Shown: positions 46,788 to 58,133 of the stretch, piece after piece
Layout: every line of letters starts with the position of its first letter
Position numbering within the stretch: position 1 is the first letter of the stretch
Source of the DNA: AP-15 sp963732095
GTDB taxonomy: Bacteria > Pseudomonadota > Alphaproteobacteria > ATCC43930 > CGMCC-115725
DNA: 64,000 nt
Assembly: GCA_963732095.1 (NCBI GenBank)
Contig: CAVSZA010000078.1
Coordinates: 1-64,000, forward strand
Direction: 5' to 3'
Translations under genes and position numbers: made by a program
The notes under the pieces: generated by a model
The model's input: only the letters and a program-made list of their open reading frames with translations
The model's database searches: none
Told to the model about the DNA's origin: nothing

Positions 46788-47816
46788 ATGACCTACCTCA
46801 CTCCCATTTACGATCCGATCGGCGGCGATGTCGAGCCGGGCGATCCGTCATTCGGGAGCTCGGCCGCGGCCGAGGATATCGCTCTGCTCGACGCCTATTC
46901 CCGCGCCGTGATCGGCGCCGTCGACCGAGTAGGGCCCGCGGTCCTTCACCTGCAGGTCACCGGAGCGAACGAACGCGGCAGCGGCGCCGGCTCCGGTGTC
47001 GTGTTCACGCCCGACGCCTATGTCTTGACCAACAGCCATGTCGTCAGCAGCTCCCGCAAGATCCAAGCGACCTTTCCCGACGGGCGCACGCTCGCGGCGA
47101 CCCTGGTCGGCGACGACCCCGACACCGATCTCGCCGTGCTGCGGCTCGAAGGCGAGGCGCCGGTCTTTGCGCGGCTCGGCGATTCGCGCCGCCTGCGGGT
47201 CGGCCAGCTGGTTGTCGCGATCGGCAACCCGTTCGGCTTTCAGTGCACTGTCACCGCCGGGGTCGTCAGCGCGCTCGGGCGCTCCTTGCGCACCCGGTCC
47301 GGCCGGCTGATCGACAGCGTGATCCAGACCGACGCCGCGCTCAACCCCGGTAATTCCGGCGGGCCGCTGGTCACCGCCTCGGGCGAGGTTGTCGGGATCA
47401 ATACGGCGATCATCGGCGTGGCGCAGGGCATCTGCTTCTCGATCTCGGCGGCTACCGTCGAGTTCGTCGCGGCTCGGCTGATCCGCGAAGGCCGGGTGCG
47501 GCGCTGCTATATCGGCGTCGCCGGCCAGAATGTGCCGCTGTCCCGCCGGGTCGCGCGGTTTCACGAGCTGACCCGCGAGACCGGGGTGCGCATCCAATCG
47601 ACCGCTCCCGACGGCGCCGCCCGCGCCGGCGGGCTGCTGAGCGGCGACATCATCGTAGCGGTCGACGGAATCCCGGTCGGCGATGTCGACGAATTGCACA
47701 GGCTGATGACCGAGGAGCGGGTCGGCAAGCCCGTGCCGATCACCGTGCTGCGCCTTTCGCACAAGCTCGATGTCGCTGTCACCCCGCGCGAATCGCCGCC
47801 CCGCGTCGCGGTGTGA
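46788..47816 (+). CDS. HtrA/DegP-like serine protease with one PDZ domain, no signal peptide
   Basis: About 342 residues. A trypsin-like core has LTNSHVVS (His), DPDTDLAVLRL (Asp) and NPGNSGGPLV (Ser), so the triad is complete. A single C-terminal PDZ domain follows (about 245-340: GAARAGGLLSGDIIVAVDG). The N-terminus, MTYLTPIYDPIGGDVEP, has no signal peptide or transmembrane helix, so a cytoplasmic place is likely, unlike classic periplasmic DegP. GGAAG at 46775-46779 is well spaced for ATG 46788; an upstream in-frame ATG at 46773 has no site. It lies between ssb and uvrA. Confidence 0.9.
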   Translation: MTYLTPIYDPIGGDVEPGDPSFGSSAAAEDIALLDAYSRAVIGAVDRVGPAVLHLQVTGANERGSGAGSGVVFTPDAYVLTNSHVVSSSRKIQATFPDGRTLAATLVGDDPDTDLAVLRLEGEAPVFARLGDSRRLRVGQLVVAIGNPFGFQCTVTAGVVSALGRSLRTRSGRLIDSVIQTDAALNPGNSGGPLVTASGEVVGINTAIIGVAQGICFSISAATVEFVAARLIREGRVRRCYIGVAGQNVPLSRRVARFHELTRETGVRIQSTAPDGAARAGGLLSGDIIVAVDGIPVGDVDELHRLMTEERVGKPVPITVLRLSHKLDVAVTPRESPPRVAV

Positions 47817-47829
47817 TCAGCCACCGGTG

Positions 47830-47923
47830 CCCCTCACCCTAGCCCTCTCCCCGCAAACGGGGCGAGGGAATCTCCGCCTCTGCTCCCTCGCCCCGTTTGC
47901 GGGGAGAGGGTCGGGGTGAGGGG
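47830..47923. repeat. Large intergenic palindrome upstream of uvrA
   Basis: Two 40-bp arms (47830-47869 and 47884-47923) are inverted repeats with about 37 matches, separated by 14 bp. Each arm contains its own CCCCGCAAACGGGG hairpin. It lies between the protease gene and uvrA, so it may end transcription of the protease. It shares the CCCTCACCC/CCCTCTCCC style with the element at 32.3 kb. Confidence 0.8.
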
Positions 47924-47972
47924 GCCATGCCGGCGGTGGCGTCGGCCGCGGCACCGCGGTAAGGTCTTTGGC

Positions 47973-50828
<2,856 letters not shown>

Positions 50829-50841
50829 ACGCGGCGACCTC

Positions 50842-51147
50842 GTGGCAAACACCGTTCGCGAACAGGCGATCGAGGAATTGCGGCGGATGGTGCTCGCTGC
50901 GCTGGGTGAGCACGATGCCGAGGTGTGGTTGTTCGGCTCATGTGCCCGCGGTGAGGCCTTCCAGCACAGCGACATCGATATCGCGATACTGCCCCGGGAC
51001 GAATTGCCCGCTGGTTTCTTCTCCGATCTGGCTGAGAGCGTAGGGGGGAGCTCGATTCCTTACGATGTCGATATCGTCGACCTGCGTGGTGCCGCTCCCA
51101 GCCTCATCGACGAGGTTCGCCGCGAGGGGGTGAAGTGGAAAGGATAG
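50842..51147 (+). CDS. MNT-type minimal nucleotidyltransferase (MntA-like antitoxin)
   Basis: 101 residues. VWLFGSCARGEAFQHSDIDI carries the GSxxRG-x9-DxD nucleotidyltransferase motif, and DVDIVDL gives the third Asp. Start GTG 50842. The downstream HEPN-like gene overlaps by 13 bp. In characterised MNT/HEPN modules the MNT protein AMPylates and silences the HEPN RNase; here that role is inferred. Confidence 0.85.
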   Translation: MANTVREQAIEELRRMVLAALGEHDAEVWLFGSCARGEAFQHSDIDIAILPRDELPAGFFSDLAESVGGSSIPYDVDIVDLRGAAPSLIDEVRREGVKWKG

Positions 51148-51539
51148 ACCGGCGGCTCGCGGAAGCAGCGGCTGCGCTTGCCACGCTGGACGAGTTGGCC
51201 GGGAAGGCGGAACGCACACTGGTAGAGCGCGACGGTGCGGTCCTGCGGCTAATCTATTCCTTCGAGGCGGTTTGGAAAGCCTGTCAGAAGATGCTCGCGG
51301 CACTGGAAAATGTCAGCGCCGCATCGCCGAACGCAACTATTCGGGCGGCCCGCGCTCTCGGGTGGCTGTCGGATGAGGACGCGGAGGCGGCCATCAAGCT
51401 GGGCGAGGAACGTAATCTCGCGGTCAGTATGTATCGAGACCAGGTTGGGCAGCAGATCGAGGCGCACCTCGCTGCGCACGCCGCCTTGCTGAGGCGCTGG
51501 CTTGCGGCGTTGCGGCAGCGGGCAGTGGAAGGAGACTAA
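51135..51539 (+). CDS. HEPN-like protein (HI0074-type nucleotidyltransferase partner)
   Basis: 134 residues, all helical. LRLIYSFEAVWKACQKMLA and TIRAARALGWLSDEDA match the HI0074 substrate-binding family, paired with the MNT gene it overlaps by 13 bp (GTG start). The position of the HEPN RNase motif (Rx4-6H) reads ERNLAVSMYRDQ, with no His, so RNase activity is doubtful. It may be a binding partner rather than a toxin. Confidence 0.78.
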   Translation: MERIDRRLAEAAAALATLDELAGKAERTLVERDGAVLRLIYSFEAVWKACQKMLAALENVSAASPNATIRAARALGWLSDEDAEAAIKLGEERNLAVSMYRDQVGQQIEAHLAAHAALLRRWLAALRQRAVEGD

Positions 51540-51569
51540 GCAGTTACCCTAAATCGGGAGGTTCAACGA

Positions 51570-52454
51570 ATGCCCGTATCGATCCGTCCACTCCAGCCGG
51601 TCTTCGCCGGAGAGATTTCGGGTGTCGATTGCCGGAAGCCGCTTACCTCGGGCGAGATCGATGCGGTCGAGGCGGGCATGAACGAATATGCCGTGCTCAT
51701 CTTTCGCGACCAGAACCTCACCGACGAAGAGCAGATCGCGTTCACCCGGCATTTCGGGGAGCTCGAAAATTACAACACGCCCGGGCATGTCAGGAAGCGC
51801 GAGGACCAACGGCTCGGCCCTGGGATCGCGGATTTTTCCAACCTCGACCAGCACGGCAACATCATGTCCGACGAGGATCGGGTGTGGTTCTTCAAGCTGG
51901 GCGACCGGCTGTGGCATTCCGACAGCTCGTTCCGCCCGGTTCCGGCGAAATATTCGCTGCTGTCCGCGCGGGTCCTTCCCTCTTGGGGCGCCAACACCGA
52001 ATTCGCCGATATGCGCGCCGCCTATGACGCCCTGGATCACCGCACCAAAGTCGAGATCGAGGACCTCGTCTGCGAGCACTCGCTGATCTATTCGCGCGAA
52101 GCGATCGGGTTCACCGATCTGGCGCCGGAGGAAATCGCGGCGTTCCGGCCGGTGCGGCAGCGGCTGGTCCGAACTCATCCGGAAACCGGCCGCAAATCAC
52201 TGTTCCTCTCCTCGCATGCCGGCGCGATCGTCGGCTGGACGATCCCCGAAGGGCGCATGTTCCTACGCGACCTGACCGAGCATGCGACAGCGCCTGCTTT
52301 CGTCTATTCGCACTCATGGCGGCCCCACGACCTCGTCGTCTGGGACAACCGCGCGACGATGCACCGCGCCCGCCGCTTCGACCGCACCGAAGTGCGCGAC
52401 GTGCGCCGCACCACTTTGGCCGGCGACACGGGGACGATCGAACAGGCCGCCTGA
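51570..52454 (+). CDS. TauD/TfdA-family alpha-ketoglutarate-dependent dioxygenase
   Basis: 294 residues. RLWHSDSSF holds the HxD iron ligands, and DNRATMHRARRFD the distal His and the Arg that binds 2-oxoglutarate. The sequence is closest in style to 2,4-D dioxygenase TfdA (FRDQNLTDEEQIAFTRHFGE). The native substrate cannot be told; taurine/sulfonates or aryloxyacids are family options. A purine-rich TCGGGAGG lies just upstream of the ATG. Stands alone. Confidence 0.9.
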   Translation: MPVSIRPLQPVFAGEISGVDCRKPLTSGEIDAVEAGMNEYAVLIFRDQNLTDEEQIAFTRHFGELENYNTPGHVRKREDQRLGPGIADFSNLDQHGNIMSDEDRVWFFKLGDRLWHSDSSFRPVPAKYSLLSARVLPSWGANTEFADMRAAYDALDHRTKVEIEDLVCEHSLIYSREAIGFTDLAPEEIAAFRPVRQRLVRTHPETGRKSLFLSSHAGAIVGWTIPEGRMFLRDLTEHATAPAFVYSHSWRPHDLVVWDNRATMHRARRFDRTEVRDVRRTTLAGDTGTIEQAA

Positions 52455-52656
52455 GACAAAATGGTGCGGATCCCCGTCCGAGAATGCCTCGATTTGAGCG
52501 TTTATCGGAAAGCGCTGAGCTGATGACACCAATTTAAGCAGAAATGAAATCAGAAAATCCCTTATACCCGACGGTGAATAATAAATAACCGATGCGCATT
52601 GCCGCGACCTGACTTTTACCTGGGCAGGTTGCCCGTTATTTAAGCACATCTTTTGA

Positions 52657-52672
52657 TGGCATGGTTATTGCG
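52657..52672 (+). promoter_or_regulatory. Sigma-54 promoter of the NCS1 permease gene
   Basis: TGGCATGGTTATTGCG matches the RpoN consensus, with GG and GC separated by exactly 10 bp. Transcription would start near 52684, some 24 bp before the permease ATG. An ACCTG-GG-CAGGT inverted repeat at 52618-52629 lies upstream. Nitrogen control suits a nucleobase transporter. Confidence 0.65.
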
Positions 52673-52707
52673 GGATCGCTGTTCGACAGATCCGATGGAG
52701 AACAGCA

Positions 52708-54162
52708 ATGCATTCGGTCGCGGAAATCGAGGAAAAGATCCGCAGGAGGTATCATCAGCCCAAGGGCGTCGAGCAATTCGGCATCGAGCCGGTCCCGCCG
52801 GAACTGAAGACCGTGCGGTGGCACGACATATTCGCGATTATTTTCGGGTTCGCGCTCAATCCCGGATCGATGCTGGTCGGCGGCATGGCCGTCGTTTCGG
52901 GTTTGTCGTTCTGGGGCGCGGTTGGCGCGATAACCGCCGGAGTGCTGCTGGCGACCATTGCCTATACCATCACCGCAACCGTCGGGGTCGATTACGGGTT
53001 GCCGGGGCAAGTCTCGATGCGCATGGTTTATGGCTTGCGCGGGGCCAAATGGGTGCCCTCCTTTCTGCGCACGATCGCTTCGACCTACTGGTTCGCATAC
53101 CAGACTGTGGCGGGCTCCCTCGCGGTCGTCGCAATCCTCGATCGGTGGACCGGAACGCCGCATTCGCTGGTCACGATCAGCGTCATTTTCGCCGTTCTGC
53201 AGGCGATCGTCGCGATCATCGGTTATGATTCGTTGAAGCATCTCTCCCGAATTGCGCTTCCCTTCAAAATTCTGATCCTGTCGTTTGTGCTGGTTTTGCT
53301 GGGAACGCACAGTGACCCCAATTACGCGCCGTCCCAGGTGTTTCACTACGCCGGGAAGCCGGAAGCCGGCTGGCTCCTCTTCGTCACCTGGATGAATGTC
53401 GTCGCCGCGGGATCTTTGACGATGGTCACCGACTCGGCCGATTTTTGCCGCTACACCCGCTCGCGCACCGACATGTGGTGGGGCACCTTGCTCGGCAAGG
53501 TCGGCGGCGGATGCTTTGCCGCCTGCATTGGCGCCTACGGGGCGGCGGCCACGCTCGGCAAGACCGCCAATGTATTCGAGGTTGCCTCCGGGCTCACCAC
53601 CAGCTGGTTCGTCTTTCTGCTGTTTCTGATCGTCATCGCGCTCGACAACTGGACGATCAATGTTCTCAACCTCTATACGGGCGGCTTGTCACTGTCGAAC
53701 ATCTTCGAACGACTGGGGCGGTTCTGGACCACGTTGGTCATCAGCGTGCTCGGCATCATCCTCTCTGCGATCCCGGACGTCGCGAGCGGATACACGACTT
53801 ACGTCGGGATTTTGGGGAACGTCTTCTCACCGATCGCCGGGGTGCTGATCGCCGATTATCTGCTGGTCAAGCGGATGCGCATCGACCTCGTCGCATTGTT
53901 CGAGACCGAGGGTCCGTACTGGTACTGGAAAGGGGTCAACCCGATCGCGGTGATTTGGACGGCGCTCGGGTTTCTCGCCTACATGTTTGTCATTCCGCCG
54001 GAGTCGATCCGGGTGCTGGTCGCATTGCTGGCGACGGGCGCCGGCTACTGGGCAACGATGCAGCTACTCTCGCCTTATTTTACCTGGCTTGCCCGGGCAT
54101 CGCACCCGGGCGAGCAACGCGAGCCGGTCGAAGATCTCGATTGGGAGCTCGCTCTGCGCTGA
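52708..54162 (+). CDS. NCS1-family nucleobase (cytosine/purine/allantoin-type) permease
   Basis: 484 residues, about 12 helices, importing a nucleobase or related nitrogen compound by cation symport. FGFALNPGSMLVGGMAVVSG, VGVDYGLPGQVSMRMVYGLR and GSLTMVTDSADFCRYTR are NCS1 signatures. It follows a sigma-54 promoter, which points to use as a nitrogen source. GGAG lies just before the ATG. Substrate not resolved. Confidence 0.9.
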   Translation: MHSVAEIEEKIRRRYHQPKGVEQFGIEPVPPELKTVRWHDIFAIIFGFALNPGSMLVGGMAVVSGLSFWGAVGAITAGVLLATIAYTITATVGVDYGLPGQVSMRMVYGLRGAKWVPSFLRTIASTYWFAYQTVAGSLAVVAILDRWTGTPHSLVTISVIFAVLQAIVAIIGYDSLKHLSRIALPFKILILSFVLVLLGTHSDPNYAPSQVFHYAGKPEAGWLLFVTWMNVVAAGSLTMVTDSADFCRYTRSRTDMWWGTLLGKVGGGCFAACIGAYGAAATLGKTANVFEVASGLTTSWFVFLLFLIVIALDNWTINVLNLYTGGLSLSNIFERLGRFWTTLVISVLGIILSAIPDVASGYTTYVGILGNVFSPIAGVLIADYLLVKRMRIDLVALFETEGPYWYWKGVNPIAVIWTALGFLAYMFVIPPESIRVLVALLATGAGYWATMQLLSPYFTWLARASHPGEQREPVEDLDWELALR

Positions 54163-54186
54163 CGCTCTTGTTTGAGGCGCTCAGCA

Positions 54187-54209
54187 CCCTCCCGTTATAA
54201 CGGGGAGGG
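54187..54209. terminator. Inverted repeat after the permease gene
   Basis: CCCTCCC (54187-54193) and GGGAGGG (54203-54209) enclose GTTATAAC, giving a compact hairpin 25 bp after the permease stop. There is no T-run, so termination is likely but not certain. Confidence 0.45.
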
Positions 54210-54312
54210 ACATGCCGCACCAATGCCTCCAAGACGCGAGCGGGAACGGTGATTGTTACTAAAACGTTTGCCAATTGTGGCTAGCCTCCGATGGAGGTGT
54301 TGGGAGGGTCGC

Positions 54313-54768
54313 ATGAAAATAGCCGACGTGATGACGCCGGACCTCGAGACGGTGAGCCCCAGCGACACCCTGAAGACCGCGGCGCGTCTGATGGCGGACC
54401 TCGATTCCGGAGCGCTTCCGGTCGGCGAAGACAGTCGGTTGATCGGAACGATCACCGGCCACGATATCGCCGTGCAAGTCGCGGCAGAGGGCCTGGATCC
54501 GGGAAAGACCACTGTCGGCCAGGCGATGTCCTCCGATGTGCTGTATTGCTTCGAAAGCGAGAGCGTCGAGGAAGTGTCCGAAAAGATGCGGGGTTGGTGG
54601 GTCCGCCGCCTGCCCGTGGTGAGTCGGGATAAACGCCTCATCGGCATCGTGTCGCTCGGCGATCTCACTTCCCTGAAAGGACAACCCAGGACCAAGCCAA
54701 GGTCGCGAAGAGCGCCAGACCGATCCTCCACGAAGGGCCGAGGCACTCGCCGAGCGGCCGCCGCCTGA
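54313..54768 (+). CDS. CBS-domain protein
   Basis: 151 residues with a pair of CBS motifs: DVMTPDLETVSPSDTLKTAA followed by ALPVGEDSRLIGTITGHDIA, then VSEKMRGWWVRRLPVVSRDK and LIGIVSLGDLTSL. Such pairs bind adenosine nucleotides and sense energy state. A basic tail (KPRSRRAPDRSSTKGRGTRR) follows. GGGAGG at 54302-54307 supports ATG 54313 over an upstream in-frame ATG. Partner unknown. Confidence 0.9.
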   Translation: MKIADVMTPDLETVSPSDTLKTAARLMADLDSGALPVGEDSRLIGTITGHDIAVQVAAEGLDPGKTTVGQAMSSDVLYCFESESVEEVSEKMRGWWVRRLPVVSRDKRLIGIVSLGDLTSLKGQPRTKPRSRRAPDRSSTKGRGTRRAAAA

Positions 54769-54791
54769 AGCGCCCAGGAGTAAGGTGAGCG

Positions 54792-55565
54792 TCAGCCTCC
54801 GCGGCCGGGGTAGCTGACAGCCATGCCGGCGCGGACGTCCTGTTGGATGCCGTATTGCGGGAAGGGGTAGCGCAGGCCGTTCTTGGCGAGCGCCTCCATA
54901 CCGGCGATCGCCTTGGGGATATCGTCGGGCGGTAACGCCATCAGCATCTCGTCGTCGAGCACGCCGCCGTAGCGGCGCTCGGCGAAGCATGGGATCGACA
55001 GGCTCGGCTCGCGGGTTTTGAGCGCACGTCCCCACGAATTTGCGCAGGCCGACTCGCCGACGATGCTCCAGTCGAACCGCTTGTAGCCCGCCCACTGCAA
55101 GCCGTTGATGAAGTAGATCATCGCGCCCGGCGTCGCATAGAACAGGGCGATGTCCGGCGGGTTGAGCCGGCCGCTCGCCAGCGGTGCCACGGCGAGTGCC
55201 TCGTAGCGGCCGTCGGGCACGCATTCCATGGCACCCTGATGTGCTCGCGCGTCCTCGGGCGCGCTGTACCAGATCCCGACCATGTGCTCGCCGGAGCGCC
55301 ATTTCTCGTCTTTTGCCAGGCCGAGCCCGACCACCGCCCGGCATTGCGCTCCGACGAGATCCTCGCTCGTGATGCCGACGGTCCAGCCGAGGCGGGCGGC
55401 TTGCGCGACGACCTGATCGAGCGTGTGCACCGATTTCGGCCGGCGAATCCTCGGAATTGCCTCCATCTCGTCGCGGCTCTCGAAGAGTTTCATGCCGAAC
55501 GGGATCGCCCGCAGCTTCAACAGGCGATCCAGGTCGGCGGCGATCTTTGTCCAATCCTGCGTCAT
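54792..55565 (-). CDS. DUF169-family protein
   Basis: 257 residues. PFGMKLFESRDEMEAIPRIR, GITSEDLVGAQCRAVVGLG and YATPGAMIYFINGLQW are the DUF169 pattern. The family is of unknown function, often near metal or redox genes. The ATG at 55565 follows GAGAGA and starts MTQDWTKIAADLDRLLKLR; longer in-frame starts run into hpnR on the other strand. Divergent from hpnR, 121 bp between starts. Confidence 0.85.
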   Translation of the reverse strand: MTQDWTKIAADLDRLLKLRAIPFGMKLFESRDEMEAIPRIRRPKSVHTLDQVVAQAARLGWTVGITSEDLVGAQCRAVVGLGLAKDEKWRSGEHMVGIWYSAPEDARAHQGAMECVPDGRYEALAVAPLASGRLNPPDIALFYATPGAMIYFINGLQWAGYKRFDWSIVGESACANSWGRALKTREPSLSIPCFAERRYGGVLDDEMLMALPPDDIPKAIAGMEALAKNGLRYPFPQYGIQQDVRAGMAVSYPGRGG

Positions 55566-55686
55566 CCGGCATCTCTCAGGGTTAGCGTCTTCACGCCAGC
55601 GATACTCTATTTTCGATAGGCGGTGGAACCTCGCTGCGCTCGGCGGGTTCGGGCTCAGACGGTTGAATTGCCAGGAGGGGCCTCCC

Positions 55687-57231
55687 GTGCGGCTGCTTGG
55701 CGTCCACCCCGGACCCTTGATGTACACAAAAGTGTTTTTGCGGCTCGAGCCGCTCGGGCTCGAGCTCGTCGCGCAAGCGCTGCGCCGGGCTGGGCACCAG
55801 GTCCGGCTGATCGATCTGCAGGTCGAGGACCATCGGGCGTATTTCCGTTTGCTGCAACGCTGGCGGCCCGAAATCGTAGCGTTTTCGTGCAATTACTTGG
55901 CGAACGTGCCCGAGATCGTCGATCTCGCCAAGGCGACCAAGGCGCAGTTTCCAGAAATCTTTGTTTGCGTCGGCGGGCACAGCGCCTCCTTTACAGCGCG
56001 CGCGATCATCGAGCACGGGGCAGGCGCCGTCGACTGTGTGCTCAAGGGCGAAGGCGAGGCCGCCATGCCACTCCTCACCGCCGCAATCGAGACCGGGAAC
56101 GGGATCAGCGCAATTCCCGGCGCGGTCACCGCGGCCGGAGAGGGGCCGCCCCCGAGTTTTGTCCATTCGCTCGATGATTTGATGCCGGCACGAGATCTGC
56201 TGCGCCACCGCCGGAAGTATTTTCTGGGCACGCTCGATCCCTGCGCCTCGATCGAATTCTCGCGCGGCTGTCCCTGGGATTGCTCGTTTTGCAGCGCCTG
56301 GACCTTTTATGGCCGTAGCTATCGGCTGGTAAGCCCGCAGCGGGTTGTCGAGGATTTGCTGTCGATCCGCGAACCAGGTGTTTTCATCGTCGACGACGTT
56401 GCGTTCATCCACGAGCGGCATGGGATGGAGATCGCCGAGGCAGTCGCCGCCGCCGGCATCCACAAGCGCTATTATCTCGAGACCCGTGGCGATGTGTTGC
56501 TGCGCAACAAGGAGGTGTTCCGCCTTTGGCAACGGCTTGGGCTCAAGACCATGTTCCTTGGCCTCGAGGCGATCGACGAGGAGGGGCTGCGGAAATACCG
56601 CAAACGCGTCTCGCTCGGCCGCAACTTCGAGGCGGTCGAATTCGCCCGCTCGCTCGGCGTCAATGTCGCGATCAACCTGATCGCAGACCCCGATTGGGAC
56701 CACGAGCGCTTCCGGATCGTGCGCGAGTGGTGCCTGGAGATGCCCGACGTCATCAATATCAGCGTCAACACCCCCTATCCGGGGACCGAGAGCTGGATCA
56801 CCGACGGCCGCCGGCTGGAGACCCGCGATTACCGCCTATTCGACATCCAGCACGCAGTGTTGCCGACCCGCCTACCGCTCGCCGAGTTCTACCGCGAACT
56901 GGTGACGACCCAGCTGGCGATCTACCGCAGGCATCTCGACTGGCGCCAGCTGTGGGACGCCTCAGGGATCGCCGCCCGGCTGCTGCTCCGGGGGCAAACC
57001 AACTTCGTCAAGAGCCTGTTCAGCCTCAACAGCGTCTATCGGCCGGAATTGCTGCTCGCCGACCATGCTGCACCCCTGGTCTACCAAATCCCGCGGCCAC
57101 CAAAAGCCGAGGATCAACGCCATGGCGGCGCCTCCCTCTATGTTCATGCCCCACGGGGACGCAAGGGCCGAACTATCGACGCGGCCACTGAGCGCTTTGT
57201 CGAGGAGACCCGGATGGGAACCGCGCCCTAA
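55687..57231 (+). CDS. hpnR: Hopanoid C-3 methylase HpnR (radical SAM, B12-binding)
   Basis: Adds the C-3 methyl group to hopanoids, making 3-methylhopanoids. The N-terminal B12-binding domain (about 1-140) starts RLLGVHPGPLMYTKVFLRLE. The radical-SAM site SRGCPWDCSFCSAWTFYGRS has Cys195, Cys199 and Cys202. FIVDDVAFIHERHGMEIA and GLKTMFLGLEAIDEEGLRKY are family blocks. 514 residues. GTG start with AGGAGG 10 bp upstream. No squalene-hopene cyclase is in the window, but an MlaC/HpnM-like gene lies 3 kb on. Confidence 0.9.
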   Translation: MRLLGVHPGPLMYTKVFLRLEPLGLELVAQALRRAGHQVRLIDLQVEDHRAYFRLLQRWRPEIVAFSCNYLANVPEIVDLAKATKAQFPEIFVCVGGHSASFTARAIIEHGAGAVDCVLKGEGEAAMPLLTAAIETGNGISAIPGAVTAAGEGPPPSFVHSLDDLMPARDLLRHRRKYFLGTLDPCASIEFSRGCPWDCSFCSAWTFYGRSYRLVSPQRVVEDLLSIREPGVFIVDDVAFIHERHGMEIAEAVAAAGIHKRYYLETRGDVLLRNKEVFRLWQRLGLKTMFLGLEAIDEEGLRKYRKRVSLGRNFEAVEFARSLGVNVAINLIADPDWDHERFRIVREWCLEMPDVINISVNTPYPGTESWITDGRRLETRDYRLFDIQHAVLPTRLPLAEFYRELVTTQLAIYRRHLDWRQLWDASGIAARLLLRGQTNFVKSLFSLNSVYRPELLLADHAAPLVYQIPRPPKAEDQRHGGASLYVHAPRGRKGRTIDAATERFVEETRMGTAP

Positions 57232-57240
57232 GGCGGGTTG

Positions 57241-58068
57241 CTAGTCGCCGGCCAGTTGAAGGGTGGCGCCGTGCCCGCGCACCTCTGCGAGATAGCCCTT
57301 AACGACGCCAAATGCGGTGTCGTACTCCATCCGCACCGGCATCATTCGATCGCCCGCCACCCGGGCGTACCAGATCCGGCCGCGCTTATAGGTATCCTCG
57401 TTCCTGTCCGGGTTGACGACGATATCCTCGCGCACGACTTGGCAAACCTGCGCCGGACCGGCGAACTTCTGGTACCCGTCGGCCGACAACGTATCCCGCT
57501 TCAGATCGGAGAAGCGAAGATTATAGAAGCCGCTGCCGTCGAAAACCGGGACGACCAGCGAGCACGAGCCTCCATGGCCAAGCTGCGTCTCGATTAAGAA
57601 ATACGCCGTCAGCTGGTCGACGGCCCCGCGGGTTTGCTCGGCCGCGACGACAAAAGGTTCGCCGGAGGGAGCCGGAGTTGTGGCGTTTGCCACGCTGCCG
57701 TCGCGCCGGTAATCCACCGCATAATGCCGCTCCGCACCGTTTCGGCGCACATCGGCGCGATATGCCTCGGGGCGAGCGGCGCCCTTGGCCAACTCTCCGC
57801 GGACCTCCGAGTGGCTCGTGAGCTCGACGAAGATGCTCGCAAGGCCGCGGGTGTCGAGGTCCATCGAGATTGCGTATCGGTCCCCGATTTCCTGGATCGT
57901 GGTGCGGTTGGTCAGCACGTGGAAGCCGGCAAACCCGAAGATCTCGAACCGAGCGTAGACCCGATCGGTCTCCCCTGCCGGCGCTCTCGAGGCGCCCGGC
58001 GCAAAAAAGAGTGCAAACGCGATCGCCGCCAAGGGCGCAAGACGGGGCAAGATCATGATCCTCACCAT
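57241..58068 (-). CDS. Periplasmic DUF3108-domain protein
   Basis: 275 residues with a signal peptide (LAPLAAIAFALFFAPGASRA). The mature part is a beta-rich DUF3108 fold (YARFEIFGFAGFHVLTN, AYFLIETQLGHGGSCS, MPVRMEYDTAFGVVKGYLAE). The role is unknown; relatives are lipid-binding-like periplasmic proteins. Convergent with hpnR, with stops 9 bp apart. The start may be 58068 or the in-frame ATG at 58056. Confidence 0.82.
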   Translation of the reverse strand: MVRIMILPRLAPLAAIAFALFFAPGASRAPAGETDRVYARFEIFGFAGFHVLTNRTTIQEIGDRYAISMDLDTRGLASIFVELTSHSEVRGELAKGAARPEAYRADVRRNGAERHYAVDYRRDGSVANATTPAPSGEPFVVAAEQTRGAVDQLTAYFLIETQLGHGGSCSLVVPVFDGSGFYNLRFSDLKRDTLSADGYQKFAGPAQVCQVVREDIVVNPDRNEDTYKRGRIWYARVAGDRMMPVRMEYDTAFGVVKGYLAEVRGHGATLQLAGD

Positions 58069-58133
58069 CTCACAAAGGGGAAGCGACAGTCCAGACCGGG
58101 CTGCTTGGGCTTGCGATCCAAATTTGATTACTT

